From positions 2,217,501-2,281,500 of the forward strand of contig CM075768.1 of NCBI GenBank assembly GCA_037974665.1: a stretch of 64,000 bases of DNA. Reading direction: 5' to 3'. Origin of the DNA: Ehretia macrophylla. Lineage: Eukaryota; Streptophyta; Magnoliopsida; Boraginales; Ehretiaceae. The translations under genes and the position numbers were made by a program. The notes below the pieces were generated by a model that was given only the letters and a program-made list of their open reading frames with translations, was not told the DNA's origin and ran no database searches. The stretch's first letter is position 1; every line of letters starts with the position of its first letter. Positions 1 to 11,312 of the stretch are shown in pieces.

Positions 1-435
1 CTATATTTTCCTTTTAATTCGGTATCACTCTTTTGAACATTGTACTCCTGTACAACCAATAGTATAGCACAGTTACCTTCCAGTTCATCTAATAACAAAT
101 AAGAGACATTCGTCTCCTTTTATCTTCATCTTTCTAGTATTCTTTTTATTTATCTGTCTATTATCCTTGTTTGTTTCGCTTTCTGTTATGTCTATCTTTA
201 TCTGTTCGCCCCTGGGTTGTTTCTGGTATCAGAGCCATAACAACTATTAGGTTGGTCTTAGCAACATACCTGTATCTACAACTTACCTTTGCCGCAATAG
301 TTCGTGTCTAGGGTTTAGGAGTAAGTAAGACCTGAGGTAGGGCAGTTGACTCCAGGTTCTCTTGTAGCACTGTTGGCTCGAAGATAGTAAGTAGGTTCGC
401 AGATTGTAAGTTTAAGACCAGTTGATATAGTTGTA
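1..435 (+). other. EPRV leader / non-coding region
   Basis: Pyrimidine-rich, AT-rich sequence before the movement protein. Positions 1-226 recur in copy 2 (26437-26663) and inverted in 26668-26792. Caulimovirid leaders contain the pregenomic RNA start and the minus-strand primer site; only the primer site can be placed with confidence. I could not assign a TATA box or polyadenylation signal. Confidence 0.6.
224..236 (+). promoter_or_regulatory. tRNA-iMet primer binding site of EPRV
   Basis: TGGTATCAGAGCC matches the complement of the 3' end of plant initiator methionine tRNA, the minus-strand DNA primer in Caulimoviridae. It lies about 200 bases before the first start codon, as expected. It is also where the head-to-head junction at 26667/26668 occurs. 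Confidence 0.85.
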
Positions 436-1149
436 ATGGCTTCTAATAGTAGTAATATTTTAGTAGGATCAGATAATAATACTATAGCTAAAACATAACA
501 AACATGGACAGTAGGAGAGTTAAGTAATTGGAAACCTCCTAAGATGAACATAAATGAGATTTACCAGAAAGGTCTCATCGACCTAAAATCTCTACTTACC
601 ATTAGATGTAAAGAAGAAGTAGTGCCATTAACTAGTGATCAACAGAGTATTAGACTTTTTTCCCATAAATCACTAGACAGAGCTAAAAGAAACGGCTATA
701 GGTTTCTTCATATAGGCCATGTGCAAGTAGCACTTAAGCCGCTAATCAGAGAAGGTCTAGATACCAATATATATCTAGCCCTTAGAGATTGTAGATTACT
801 CAGATATAACGATTTATTACTAGGATTAGTTGAGACTAGTCTATGTAATGGTCCAGTTTTCTTTAATTGTTTTCCAGACCATACCATATCACTTACATGT
901 CCTCATGTCATGAAAGCACTTCAATTAGATATTAAGATACATAACTATTATGTTGATTGTGGTACACATGCATATGAAGTTATTTATCGTCTTAATTATA
1001 AATTGATGACTACAGGATTAAATCCTAGATCTGTATCCAGAACTAAAAGAAAAGGTGAAACTATCCTTTGGAATATGGACAGAAATAGATCAATAGTTAA
1101 TATACCTAGAACCATTAAGTGGAACGAAGTTTCACTTCCAGAAAGGTGA
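436..1149 (+). pseudogene. EPRV movement protein domain (30K superfamily), copy 1
   Basis: N-terminal part of the viral polyprotein, which moves virus through plasmodesmata. The core motif HIGHVQVALKPLIREG followed by LALRDCR and LLGLVETSL is the conserved caulimovirid movement-protein block (about residues 25-110 of the open stretch from 544). I place the start at ATG 436 rather than 544: the two are in frame and the third copy is open between them, whereas copy 1 has a TAA at 496. The frame closes with TGA at 1147-1149 but the next codons continue the polyprotein in the same frame, so that stop is a lesion. Copy 3 at 26809 is very similar. Confidence 0.8.
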
Positions 1150-2400
1150 GACATTGAAAATGCCACCAAACCAGCTGTTCAGGACCAAAATGTCTAGAAC
1201 TCCAGAATTGAACAGATCGTCCAATACGAGGATCGTTCTGTTTCAATTAAAATAGATAAAGGAAATAGAGAATCAGTTTTATCCCGTTCAGTTTTCAGTA
1301 TCTCTAGGATCAGTATTTCTGACCCGACTCCAGGCTTTGTTGATCTACCATCAACAAGCAAAACTCAGACCCAATCCGTTCCTTTGGGAATTAGGATTGA
1401 AAACCAGACTGCTCGCCCAGTCTATCCAAAATTTGAACCAACAGATACATCGTCTGTTGACTTCAACCTTTCAGCCTCTGACTTTGGCATTAATATGGTA
1501 TTAGAAGTTTTTGAAAGAGATGTTCAAGCTTTGAAAGAATAATTTCTTTCAGAAGATAACCAGAAAATCAGAAATTGGTATAAGAACTCACATACCAGTA
1601 AACAATTAGCAGATTTTAAGGACCAATGGTTCCAATATTTGCAGATTGTCAGAATGAATGTATCATTCTTTCTTTGGTTTAAACATAGAAATAAGCCAAT
1701 GAATATTAATGTTCTTACTGCAAGAACCAGAAAATGGAATTTGCTTAATTCCACAACAGTCATAAAAATAGAGCACCCTCCGTTTCAACATACACAGATT
1801 CCTACCAAAGAAGGAATTGTAGATCATAAACCAGTCATCCTCTCAGAGGAACCAGAACTAAAAGATTTAGCTCAACAAAATAATTGGACTAATCTTTCAG
1901 TTGTTACATTACAAAAACAAGTTCAGAATATTGAAGATATTCTTGAAAAACAGACTTCGGTCTCCATAGCTCCACTTAGACCTGTTGAATCAATTCAGAA
2001 ATCAAAAGAACAGACTCCTGTCTCTTTGATAAAACCATTTGATTCACTTAAGTTAACCAGTTCAAAGGTTAAACTAGAATCTCCGATCAAGGTTTTACCT
2101 TTTAAGATATCTAATTTCATTCCAAAGTTGGAATCCACAGAAGAGAAGAATACCAAACTTCTCCAGGAACTGATTTCCAGATCAAAGAAATAAGAACCTT
2201 CATCGAGCCAACCAGCTCTTCAAACATTAAAACAGTCAGATAGTAATTCTGATTGTGAATCCTCATCGTCACAGAATTTCGGGAGGGATAAAAATAATAT
2301 CCACATCAATAGAATTTATTTTCCAGATACAAAGAATTTCTATCCCAGCCCTTCACCTCCAGATTTTCAAAATTGAAGAATCTTATTCCTAGAGAGCCTA
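1150..2400 (+). pseudogene. EPRV polyprotein linker between movement and coat domains, copy 1
   Basis: Continues the movement-protein frame, with stops at 1195 and 1540; the longest open part is 1639-2193. The predicted protein is rich in Ser, Lys, Glu and Gln. It holds a heptad-like stretch (around LVQ/VQNIEDIL, near 1890-1960) that could form a short coiled coil. No catalytic motif is visible. The same segment recurs at 18176-19330. A frame change occurs between 2193 and 2447. Its function is not known to me; linkers in this position exist in petuvirus-type polyproteins. Confidence 0.6.
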
Positions 2401-3147
2401 TTCAGGCACTCAAATCTATGAATGGAACATAGATGGAATGTCAGAATACCAGATCCTCAATGTTACCAAACAAATGATCATCATCGGTAACATATATAAA
2501 CAAGCTGTTATTGAGAGAGCAGCATCTTGAAATATCATTCTTGGTTTCAATGGCCAACTCAAAGGATGGTGGGATGACCACCTTAATGAGGCCACCAAAG
2601 AAGGTATTCTTAACATGGTGAAAACCAATGAGAATGGTGAACCCATTCTTAATCAACAAGGTCAGACAGAGTCTTGTGCTCTATCAGCCTTAGTCTACGA
2701 TATCACCTACCATTTCATAGGTGATCCTACAGTTTATTAGGAATGAACATCTGAAATCCTTCAGAACATCAGATGTCGAACACTCCAAGACTTCCGATGG
2801 TATAAGGATGTCTTTCTCAGTAAACTTTACCAAATATCTGACAATAATGCCAGTTATTGGAAATAAAGATTTATGTCTAGACTTTCAAAGTTATTTGCTC
2901 AGCAAGTGAAGGAAGCACTTTCACTTGAATTCCCAGGATTAGACTATGATCTAATGACATATGGTGATATCATATCCCATATTAACAAGACTACTTTGAA
3001 GATTTGCACTGATCTTCGTTTTAAAGCACAACTTAAAAAATAGTCTAACAGAAAAGAATTAGGAAATTGGTGTGAACAGTATGAAATGGAAAGTTTTCAA
3101 CCACCCCATACTCAGAAGACACATAAATCCAGAATTTCCTCCAGAAA
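2401..3147 (+). pseudogene. EPRV coat protein core, copy 1
   Basis: Capsid domain that packages viral DNA. Recognised by the caulimovirid-type core: YQILNVTKQM, then ILGFNGQLKGWWDDHL, then an Ile/Tyr-rich block ending near the basic region. It is read in the second frame relative to the movement protein, is broken by several stops (for example TAG just after the GDPTVY motif near 2737), and leaves its frame by a one-base loss in an A run near 3143-3147. Copies 2 and 3 keep four As there. The longest open version of this domain in the window is the inverted one at 27531-28311. Confidence 0.8.
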
Positions 3148-3340
3148 TACAAGAATCACTTCAAGTCCATTGGACAGAAGTATAACCAGAAGTATGACAA
3201 TAAACCATACACTAAAAAGAAACATTACCAGAAGTTTCCACGAAAGAATTGGAAACCCAGACATCATGGTAAAGAACAGAAAACCACAGGTTGCTTCAAA
3301 TGTGGCAAACCAGGATGCTTTGCAAAAGATTGCAGAGTAA
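3148..3340 (+). pseudogene. EPRV coat protein basic tail with zinc knuckle, copy 1
   Basis: Lys/Arg/His-rich tail followed by a CCHC-type nucleic-acid-binding knuckle at 3292-3333. Observed ligands are Cys 3292, Cys 3301, Cys 3316 and Cys 3331, so the usual His of CX2CX4HX4C is Cys here. Copy 2 keeps the His but has lost the first Cys. The knuckle is thought to bind the pregenomic RNA during assembly in this family. Confidence 0.75.
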
Positions 3341-4080
3341 GATCTCTAATTCAATCATTAAAATTAGATGAAGCTACAAAGAACAGAATACTCCAGTCCA
3401 TAGATGATTTTGAATCATCATCCAGTTCTTTTTCAAAATATTCTGATAAAGATAACATTAATCAGATTGGAATAGACTACTATTCCAGTAGTTCTTCCAA
3501 CTCTAATCAGGAATGTGATTGTCTTTCCAAAGGAGCATGTTTTTGCCAGAAAGGACTCAATGTCCTTATAGATTCTCATAGTCTTATAATCGATATGATT
3601 TGTAAGAATAATGACCTAGAAGAGAAGCAAGCTTATCTTCTCAGACTCAAAGATATTATGGATCAGAAAGAGGAAAAGAAACCTTTTTCCATAACTCATC
3701 AGACTGATATCAAGAATACAAATTATTCTGATATTCTATGTTATTTCCAGAAAAAGAAATCCCAGCCAGTTGGGATCTCTGATCTCCAAAAGGAGATACA
3801 TCAGCTGAAAGTTGAGATTCAGTAACTCAGAATAAGACATGATAAATAGATTAATGATCTCAGAATTGATCATGAACATCTCCAACAAGATGTTCAGCTC
3901 TTACAGATAAAAAGTCTTGAACGTCAAGAACATTCATCTTAGGATGATCAGCTTGATAAGCAGACTAAGATTATTATTGGCAAACTAAAAGAATGAGAAA
4001 CAGGTACTTCTGCCCCTGCAGAAGATTATCTCAATCTTCTAAATAGAATAACATACCAGAAATGGTATGTCCAATTAACC
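3341..4080 (+). pseudogene. EPRV Ser-rich and coiled-coil region before protease, copy 1
   Basis: In frame with the knuckle: a Ser-rich acidic stretch near 3405-3510, a Cys cluster near 3511-3550 (pattern CDCLSKGACFCQKG), and Lys/Glu/Leu heptads near 3760-3990 that suggest a coiled coil. Stops occur at about 3823, 3847, 3940 and 3994. The Cys cluster is also present in copy 2 (near 20449-20480), so it belongs to the ancestral protein. Role unknown. Confidence 0.55.
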
Positions 4081-4460
4081 ATCAAGGTTAATGATTTCAA
4101 GTTCGAAACCATTGCCTTATTAGACTCAGGTGCAGATATGAACTGCATCCAAGAAGGTCTTATACCTTCCAGATACTTTGATAAAACCAAAGAGAAGCTT
4201 TCTACAGCTGACTCTTCCAGACTTTAGATTCGGTACAATATACCTAATGCATATGTGTTCAACCAAGGTATTTGTTTCCTGACCAGCTTTGTGCTAATCA
4301 AACAATTGAATTCCCAAGTCATTTTAGGGAATCCTTTCCTTCAACAGTTATTTCTCATGACTGTTACAGAACAAAGCATATCCACCAATGTGTTGGGTAA
4401 ACCAATCATATTTGAGTTCTATTATCCTTCACAACGAAGAGATATTAACTCAATCTAACA
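4081..4460 (+). pseudogene. EPRV aspartic protease domain, copy 1
   Basis: Retropepsin-like protease that cleaves the polyprotein. The active-site motif LLDSGAD has its catalytic Asp at 4123-4125, followed by the beta-rich segment that ends in the LGNPFLQQL-like block near 4325. A TAG near 4225 breaks the domain. In copy 2 the same domain is split by a solo LTR. Confidence 0.8.
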
Positions 4461-5500
4461 GAAAGAAAACCAAATCAGTTTTCTTAAACAAGATATTAAA
4501 AGTCTCAGAATTGATGAACAAATTGCTAAACAGCAAAAGTCCATTAAAGACTTTCAGACCAAACTTGAAAAAGAGGTATGTTCAGAACTTCCTACGGTCT
4601 TTTGGGCTCGTAAGAAACATTCAGTCTCTCTCCCATATGAGAAAAACTTTTCAGAGCAGAATATTCCTACTAGGGCTTGGCCCATCCAGATGAACTAGGA
4701 ATATCTATCACTTTGCAAAAAAGAGATCCAGAGTTCATTAGATAAGAAGCTAATCCGACCCAGTAAAAGCCCATGGCCGTGTGCAGCCTTTTATGTTAAT
4801 AAACATGCAAAATAGGAACGAGGAGTCCCTCGTTTAGTCATAAACTATAAGCCGTTGAACAAGGTCTGACAATGGATCAGATATCCATTACCCAACAAGA
4901 ATGATCTCCTAAAGAGATTACACCAGGCCCATGTCTTCAGTAAATTTGACATGAAATCAGGATTTTGGCAAATCCAAGTGTTAGAACCAGAAAGGTACAA
5001 AACAACATTCACCGTTCCATTTGGACTATATGAGTAGAATGTTATGCCCTTTGGGCTAAAAAATGCACCTTCAGAATTCCAAAACATTATGAACTAGATT
5101 TTTAATCAGTTCACAGACTTCACAATTGTGTACATTGATGATGTTTTAGTCTTCAGTAATGACATACATCAGCATTAGAAGCATTTGCATATTTTCTTTA
5201 AAGTAATTAAAGAAAATGGTCTTGTGGTTTTTGCACCCAAGATTAAGCTTTTCCAGACAAAAATCAGATTTCTGGGAAACATGATTTCTTTTAGGAAAAT
5301 CACTCATATCCAAAGAACCCTTGATTTTGCAGAAAAATTCCCAAACATTCTATGAGAAAAAACACAGTTACAGAGATTTTTAGGATCTATAAACTATGTT
5401 GCAGATTTTTTCCCAGGCATTCGCCATCTATGTAAACCACTATTTGAACATCTTAAAAAGAATCCTCCAGCATAGTCTGAAGTCCATAGCAAGGCTGTTC
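4461..5500 (+). pseudogene. EPRV reverse transcriptase domain, copy 1
   Basis: RNA/DNA-dependent DNA polymerase. Visible motifs in order: LVINYKPLN (near 4834), FSKFDMKSGFWQIQV (near 4935), MPFGLKNAPSEFQ (near 5044) and the catalytic YIDDVLVFS at 5131-5157, followed by the thumb region with RFLGSINYVADF (near 5374). Many stops, for example at about 4813, 4867 and 5035, make it non-functional. Same frame as protease and RNase H. Confidence 0.85.
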
Positions 5501-5745
5501 AGGAAATTAAGCGTCAGGTTAAGGTTTTACCAGTCTTGACTTTATGTCAACCAGACACCCCAAAAATAGTTCAGACAGATGCTTCTGAATTAGGATTTGG
5601 CGGTATATTAAAACAGATTTTTTCCAAGTGGCAAGCCTTTTTGTCAATTTTTGATTTTGATATAGAATATATCAAGGGAGAGGATAATTCATTCCCTGAT
5701 ATTCTAACTAGAGAATTCTTGACAGGCCATGTGCCTATCACATAG
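5501..5745 (+). pseudogene. EPRV RNase H remnant with internal deletion, copy 1
   Basis: Retains the first catalytic block QTDASELGFGG (Asp codon 5578-5580) and the last block IEYIKGEDN plus the C-terminus, ending TAG at 5743. Compared with copy 2 (24901-25297), 219 bases (73 codons) between two AGATTTTT tracts are absent, so the central catalytic residues are missing while the frame is kept. Confidence 0.75.
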
Positions 5746-5975
5746 GATTCCTTCGGGAATACTTTTTTCATTTGTTGTTTTGCAGATTCACCAGAGGCGG
5801 ACACCAATAGTTTATTTGGTGAATTCAAATAGACAGTTTCAAGTCCACTGCATCAAGTAGACTGAAACAAGTTTTCAGATCCAAAAGGAGAATTGATAAC
5901 ATTTCAATTCCGCAGACTTCTTTTATATTGTTGCTAACCATTTGTAGAAACCATTCAATCCTGACTTAGCAAACA
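5746..5975 (+). other. EPRV spacer between polyprotein and ORF2, copy 1
   Basis: Non-coding in this copy. Homologous to 25298-25522 in copy 2. No promoter or other signal recognised. Confidence 0.5.
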
Positions 5976-6268
5976 ATGGCACCCAAGAAGGACAAAGGCA
6001 AGGCAAAAGCATTCGACATCAGCTCTTATGCCCAGAAAGCCATCACTCCAGCACAATCATCAACCCTAGTCAAGGTTAAAGATAAACAGATAACCCATAC
6101 ACAGACATCTACCCAGTCACCCCTAAGTAGAAACCTCACAATTTTAGGGACTATGACCCCACAGAAACCATTAGCCGGTGTTCATGCAGGTATTGCAGGT
6201 ACATCATCTTCACAGACAATAGTCAGTAACAAGTTTTAGCCCCTTGTTACCAAACCAAAATCAGTAAA
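5976..6268 (+). pseudogene. EPRV ORF2 N-terminal part, copy 1 (continues at 16055)
   Basis: Starts with a Lys-rich N-terminus (MAPKKDKGKAKAFD), then a Thr/Ser/Gln-rich low-complexity stretch. A TAG at 6237-6239 breaks it where copy 2 is open. LTR element A then interrupts the reading unit between 6268 and 16055. Caulimovirids often carry an ORF after the polyprotein (a transactivator in some genera, unknown function in florendoviruses). I cannot assign a function here. Confidence 0.6.
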
Positions 6269-6657
6269 TGTCACGCCTCAACTCGACCCCTCTTACAATC
6301 AGTCAGGACGCAACGGAATTTTGGCAGCATAACGACAGTAACATGAACATCAGGGCTCTAAACCAACCCTTAAGATCGACATACATCAAACTCCACAAGT
6401 CACCAACCAACTCCACAATCAAATTAACAACATACAACGCAACCATTTCATACATTAAACATTCCTTCATCAACTCTTTCATAGTTACGCGCCTCCATTC
6501 CAACATAATACATAGGCCACACATTCATTTCAAAATAGATTATAACCAACTTAGTAATCTAGTCATGATCAAAATAAAGACTACTAAATCAACATACATA
6601 TGTCTTTATATTAAGATAGGTTATACAATACATTGTGTTACAACAACTAAGACAATC

Positions 6658-6759
6658 TCATGGCAATGACTCCTGCACATAAGACTCATCCACATACTAC
6701 ACATTTCCCTCTTCAAGAGGCACGTACCCGTAGTCAGGCTCAGTAACACCTGCATGCAT
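6658..6759 (-). pseudogene. LTR micro-ORF, element A left copy (one stop)
   Basis: A 102-base frame from the ATG at 6759 with a DYGYVP and DESYV core. It carries a TAG in the middle where other LTR copies have a Pro codon. Length and frame are otherwise as in the intact copies at 22897, 7476 and 30894. Confidence 0.4.
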
Positions 6760-6938
6760 GCAATAATTGAGAGTGAGCTTATATAAAACAAGCCCAATGA
6801 GGATTCGATAGATCTTAAACAATATTGACTATACTCCTTGAAAATCATCATTTGAGCAGTAAACACACAATGAACATCAATAATCATTATAAATGCAACA
6901 ATAGCAATAACTGTAACACATAATAAGGATACAGTACA

Positions 6939-6943
6939 TTTGC
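6939..6943. repeat. Target site duplication TTTGC (left) of solo LTR
   Basis: Matches TTTGC at 9413-9417. The right LTR of A has the undisturbed single TTTGC in the same context (near 14204). Confidence 0.9.
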
Positions 6944-9412
6944 TGTCACGCCCCAACTCGGCCCCAACTCGACCCCACCTACAATCAGTCAGGACGCAAC
7001 GGAATTTCGGCAGCATAACGACAGTAAATAGATTTCCGAGGTTCTAAACCAACCTCATTAATAACATTAAACATCCAATTCCATAACCATATAAACAACA
7101 ACTCCTCAACAGCATAACAACATACAACATAACCGTAATATACAATAATCAGTCTTCGTTATCTGCCTCCGTTCCAACATAACATACAATACCTCAACCT
7201 TATCATACATTTCAAAAATAAGTTGAGACACATCTACAACTTAACCATAGACAAAAGAAAGCCAATAAGTTAACATCATTTGGATCATCATCTTTTCAAC
7301 ATCTATTACAATAAGAACCATAAAGCATATAAAAGTCTATTAAGCTAATGTACAAGGCATTAAACAACATAGAATCATGGATAAGACTCAGGAACATATG
7401 ACTCGTCCACGTAAGGCACATTTTCCTCCTCAGGAGGCACATACCCGTAATCCGGCTCTGCAACACCTGTAAGCATGCAATAATAGAGAGTGAGCTTATA
7501 TACATAAGCCCAGTGAGGATCCGATAGATCTCGAGCAAGGTCTACTAAACTCCTTGGAATAATCCTTTGAGTCAGTAAACACACAACAACACAAATAATA
7601 CTATCATCACATAGCTATATAACCAATCAATAAATGATACTCTATTTGGTGTAGCTCCAAACGCCATCACGATCTCAACCGTTCTTCTTATAACTCCCCA
7701 TTACTCACGCACCCGAGGTACCTCACTAGCCCCTCCCTCCATGACACCTCCGTCATGCGAGCTGGGGGTAGCCTATGGCAGTCATGCCGTTATCAACCCG
7801 ACAGCCCAACGCTGCCCGAGAGGTGGCACACACATACCAAGACTCCATAATCATCATCAATCATCAATCAATCAATCAATCAATCAATTGGGAGATCAGC
7901 AACGAAAGTGCCCGATTCCCGAACTCAATAATAATCAATCAATAATCTGGGAGATCAGCAACAAAAGTGCCCGATTCCCGAACTCAATAATAATCAATCA
8001 ATAACTTAGTTAGATGACAAAGTAGGCCATCTAACCGGACATGCATATATACACAATTAAACTCTAAATTACTCATCAACAACTCACCATTCAACACTCA
8101 AACACAACCCAATCATCTAAAGGCATCGTTCAAGAAATTAAAGAATGACAACCTAAACTTCTAAAATTCATAACTTACAATCTATTAATCCAAACATTGC
8201 CAAATCAGTTTCTAACACTCACCCATTCAACCTACAACATTAGCCCTCTCGAAAATCCACCATAACACCTCCAAATCATGCCCGATAACCCTAAAACCCT
8301 AGGATGTCTTGGCTGGATTTTCTGAATTTTCACACGAACAATGTAATCGAAAATTCGGCATTACAACAGCGCTAACACATGATTATCAAGTATTTAGAAA
8401 TCGACGGCAATCGATTTCAATCAACACAACTCATTTAATTCAACTTTGAACATTTTAATCAAAATTAAATACCCGAAAAATAAAAATTATGCTACATCCG
8501 ACAGAAATTCGTAGTATTGCATCAAAATGATCCCTAGCATGCAAGGAGCAATAATCTATCATCAGGTTTCAATTCTAACGGTTAAATTTTCATTTATGAG
8601 CAAAAGTATAAAAATGACATTTTGAGATCCAGAAATTTTCTCTGACCTTTGATGCGATATAAGCCTAGGAATGCGTGCTATGCGTGCCCAACAAGCAGAA
8701 TCCAAGTCAGTGCGAAGTTCTACGGACAAAAACCAAGTTTTTCTTTGAAAAATTGGATTGAAAAACTTTGAAATCTCTTTTCTTTTTCTCTCCTCCTTCT
8801 CACGGCAATGTGTGTGTTTGTGATGGTGTTTTTGTGTTGTGTGAGTGTGTGTAGGTGATATAAGCTTATATGGTCAATAATTAAATAAAGTCAAAGTTAA
8901 TTTAAATTGGTATTTTTGTGTTTTAATGACTTTAAACTCATTTTATTGCTCACCAAGGCTCAAAATAATTATACAACCCCCAAGATATCTCAAGTGGATT
9001 ATTTTTAGGTGACAAGAAGTTTTACAATCCATCAATTTCACCCGAGTCGGCTTAAAACTCGATTTTCGCAAAAGTCGGTGTAAAAACCCTAATAAATTCT
9101 TAAGCCGATTTGAAATCCGTTTTCATCAAACACAGGTCTATTAAAGTCCGTGGACTAGGTCTAGAAGGATTAAAAAGACCAGTTTCAAAATTTTAGCGGA
9201 CGTGTTTCGAAAATACTATTCACTAAAAATTGACGATAAAATTTCTGACTCCGTTTTTGATGAAAATTTCATGAATGCACATTTAGCACGTATTAGGAGT
9301 ATTGACATCAAAATTATAACTTTCTAGGTCCTATAGCACATAAACAGATCATATGCACGCAAAACGAGGTATAACACATAAAACGAGATAAGCAGGAAAG
9401 TGGGGTTTCACA
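6944..9412 (-). mobile_element. Solo LTR (Tekay-like) nested in element A left LTR
   Basis: Complete 2469-base LTR from TGTCACGCCCC to TTTCACA, flanked by TTTGC duplications. No internal sequence or second LTR is present, so it is a solo LTR from unequal recombination. It belongs to the same subfamily as the F LTRs and the solo LTR at 21013. It contains an AATC microsatellite (7857-7886) and a tandem 59-base duplication (7890-7948 and 7949-8005). Confidence 0.9.
7375..7476 (-). CDS. Conserved LTR micro-ORF (33 aa), solo LTR copy
   Basis: Open frame from ATG (7474-7476) to stop at 7375-7377. It starts just after a TATATAAG-like box and a CTTACAG|GT sequence. The peptide is acidic and Tyr/Pro/Glu-rich, with DYGYVPPEEENV and YVDESYV. 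The same frame and length recur in seven other LTR copies here. Unrelated to gag or pol. Function and expression are unknown; coding status is inferred only from frame conservation. Confidence 0.45.
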   Translation of the reverse strand: MLTGVAEPDYGYVPPEEENVPYVDESYVPESYP

Positions 9413-11296
9413 TTTGCTGATGAAGCTCCATACACCAATTCAATGCTCATCAACTCTTCCAAACTCAATGACACAATCCTGAGGTACTTTGACCTAGACC
9501 CACACCCCATGGCCTCTCCGCCCATGCGAGATAAGGATTAGCCATGATAACTGTGCCCGCAGCCCAGGATGTCTCCCGAGGTGACACAACATTATCAAAG
9601 CTCACAACAATAGGACTCAATTCGAGAAGTCAACAACATTAGTTGCCCGACTCCCGACTAATAATAACAATAACAATACCAATTCGAGAAGTCAACAACA
9701 ATGGTTGCCCGACTCTCGACTAATAATAACAATAACAATCAGTTAACAATGTAACACCCTGGATTAACCCCGAGCGTGCTCCTCACAGTTTTGTAACAAC
9801 AATCAATAATCAATAATCAATTAATCCGCACTTCAACAATCAAATAAACAACATTTAACAATCATCAACTATATAATCATGAAACAATTAAGTTAGATGA
9901 CAAAGTAGGCCACCCAACTTAACATGCATTAGACACACAACCAAACCTTAATCTAACCATCAACAACTCACAGTTCAATCTCTCAAACACCACCCAATCA
10001 TCTAAAGGAATGTAACAACATTTTAAAGAAAGACAACCTAAACTTCTAATAATCATAACTTACATTCTACTAATCCAAACAACTCCAAACCAGTTCCTAT
10101 CATCCACCCACTCAACCAACTACATTAGCCCCCTTGGAAACCAACCAAAATACATCCAAATCAAGCCAAACAACCATAAACCCTCAATGCACCTAGGCTG
10201 AAATTTTTGGATTTTCGCACCAACATCTCAATCAAAATTTTGGCATTACAACGGCACTACCCCGTATTTAACAAACTTTTAGAAATCGACGACAATCGAT
10301 TCCAACCACTACAACTCAAAATATTCAATAATTGGCCAAACTATCAACTTTAAATACCCAAAAATAAAAATTTATGCTACAACGGTTCAAATCTCATAAG
10401 AATACATAAAATCGATCCTTAGTATGCACTGAGCAATAATATAACTTCAAATTAACATTCTAATGGTTCAAAATTCAATTAGATGCAAAAACATAAAAAT
10501 GACATTTTGAAATCTAGAATTTTTCTCTTACCTTTGATCCGAAACAAGCCTAGATATGCGTGCTATGCATGCCCAACAAGCGGAATCCAACTCGGTACGA
10601 AAAACTACATACAAAAACTAGCCTTTTCTATGAAATTTTGCTTTGAAAACCTTGAAAATCAACTTCTCTTCTCTCCCTTGAAGCTCTCGGCCATGTAGGT
10701 GTAAAATGAGTATGTTTTGTGCTTTGCAAGTCTGTGTTGATGTTATATTATGCAAAATCAAACAAATTAAATCAAGGTCAAAGGTGAAAACTAGTTATTT
10801 TTAGTATTTTCTTGTCTTTTAATTCATTTTAGCTATTTCTTTGCTCAAAACATTTGTGCAATACCTAAACTTTCTCAAGTAATTTATTTTTAGGTGACAA
10901 GTAGTTTTACATTCAAACAATTCCACCAGAGTCGACTCAAAACTCAATTTTAACAAAAGACGAAGTAAAAACTCTTTTAAATTCCTAAGCCGATTTGAAA
11001 TCCGTTTTAATCAAACACAGGTCTATTAATGTCCGAGGACCAGGTTTTGAAACACTTAAAACACCTGTGTAAAAATTTTAGCGGACGTGCGTCCAAAACA
11101 CTATTCATAAAAATTGACGATAAAATTTCTAATTCCATTTTTTATGAAAATTTCATGAATGCACACTTAGCATGTATTAGGAGTATTAATCACATATTTA
11201 ACACATTCTAAGTCATATAGCACATAAACAGGTCAATTCACGCAAAACGAGATAAAGCACGCAAATCAAGATAAGATAGAAAAGTGGGGTTTCACA

Positions 11297-11312
11297 TTCT
11301 TCCTCCTTAAAA
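11297..11312 (-). promoter_or_regulatory. Polypurine tract of element A
   Basis: On the minus strand a TTTTAAGGAGGAAGAA run directly abuts the LTR start TGTGAAACCCC. This is the plus-strand primer position in LTR retroelements. Confidence 0.75.

Larger units (their letters stand above)
1..6268 (+). mobile_element. Endogenous pararetrovirus copy 1 (degenerate), interrupted at 6268
   Basis: Integrated caulimovirid-like DNA with no LTRs of its own. In order it shows a non-coding leader, a tRNA-iMet primer site, movement protein, linker, coat protein with zinc knuckle, coiled-coil region, aspartic protease, reverse transcriptase, RNase H remnant, and the start of a second ORF. All coding parts are on one strand with repeated stops and frameshifts, so it is a fossil. 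The first 240 bases match the end of copy 2 (26426-26667), so the window starts inside a viral leader. ORF2 resumes at 16055 after LTR element A. Domain order resembles Petuvirus/florendovirus; genus placement is inference. Confidence 0.85.
6269..11296 (-). repeat. 3' LTR of element A (left), split by a solo LTR
   Basis: On the + strand it starts TGTCACGCCTC and ends TTTCACA. It matches 13534-16054 along its length once 6944-9412 is removed, giving about 2.55 kb. It contains a TATATAAG-type box on the minus strand near 6776-6790, a broken micro-ORF at 6658-6759, and a 62-base tandem duplication starting at 9621 and 9683 that is single-copy in the right LTR. Confidence 0.85.

Noticed and set aside
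224-236. tRNA gene
   Set aside because: Only the 3' complement of tRNA-iMet is present; it is a primer site, as in the LTR elements.
5571-5828. Antisense ORFs over EPRV and pol (for example 5571-5828, 33747-34295, 44845-45168)
   Set aside because: No homology or signal; frames opposite A-rich coding sequence stay open by composition.
7741-8004. MTPPSCELGVAYGSHAV-type ORF found in several LTRs (22450, 42039, 49483)
   Set aside because: It recurs because the LTR recurs; it ends in AATC microsatellite sequence of varying length and shows frame changes between copies, unlike the micro-ORF.
7857-8005. CRISPR-like array of short repeats
   Set aside because: It is a tetranucleotide microsatellite plus a two-unit tandem duplication with no spacers, in plant DNA.
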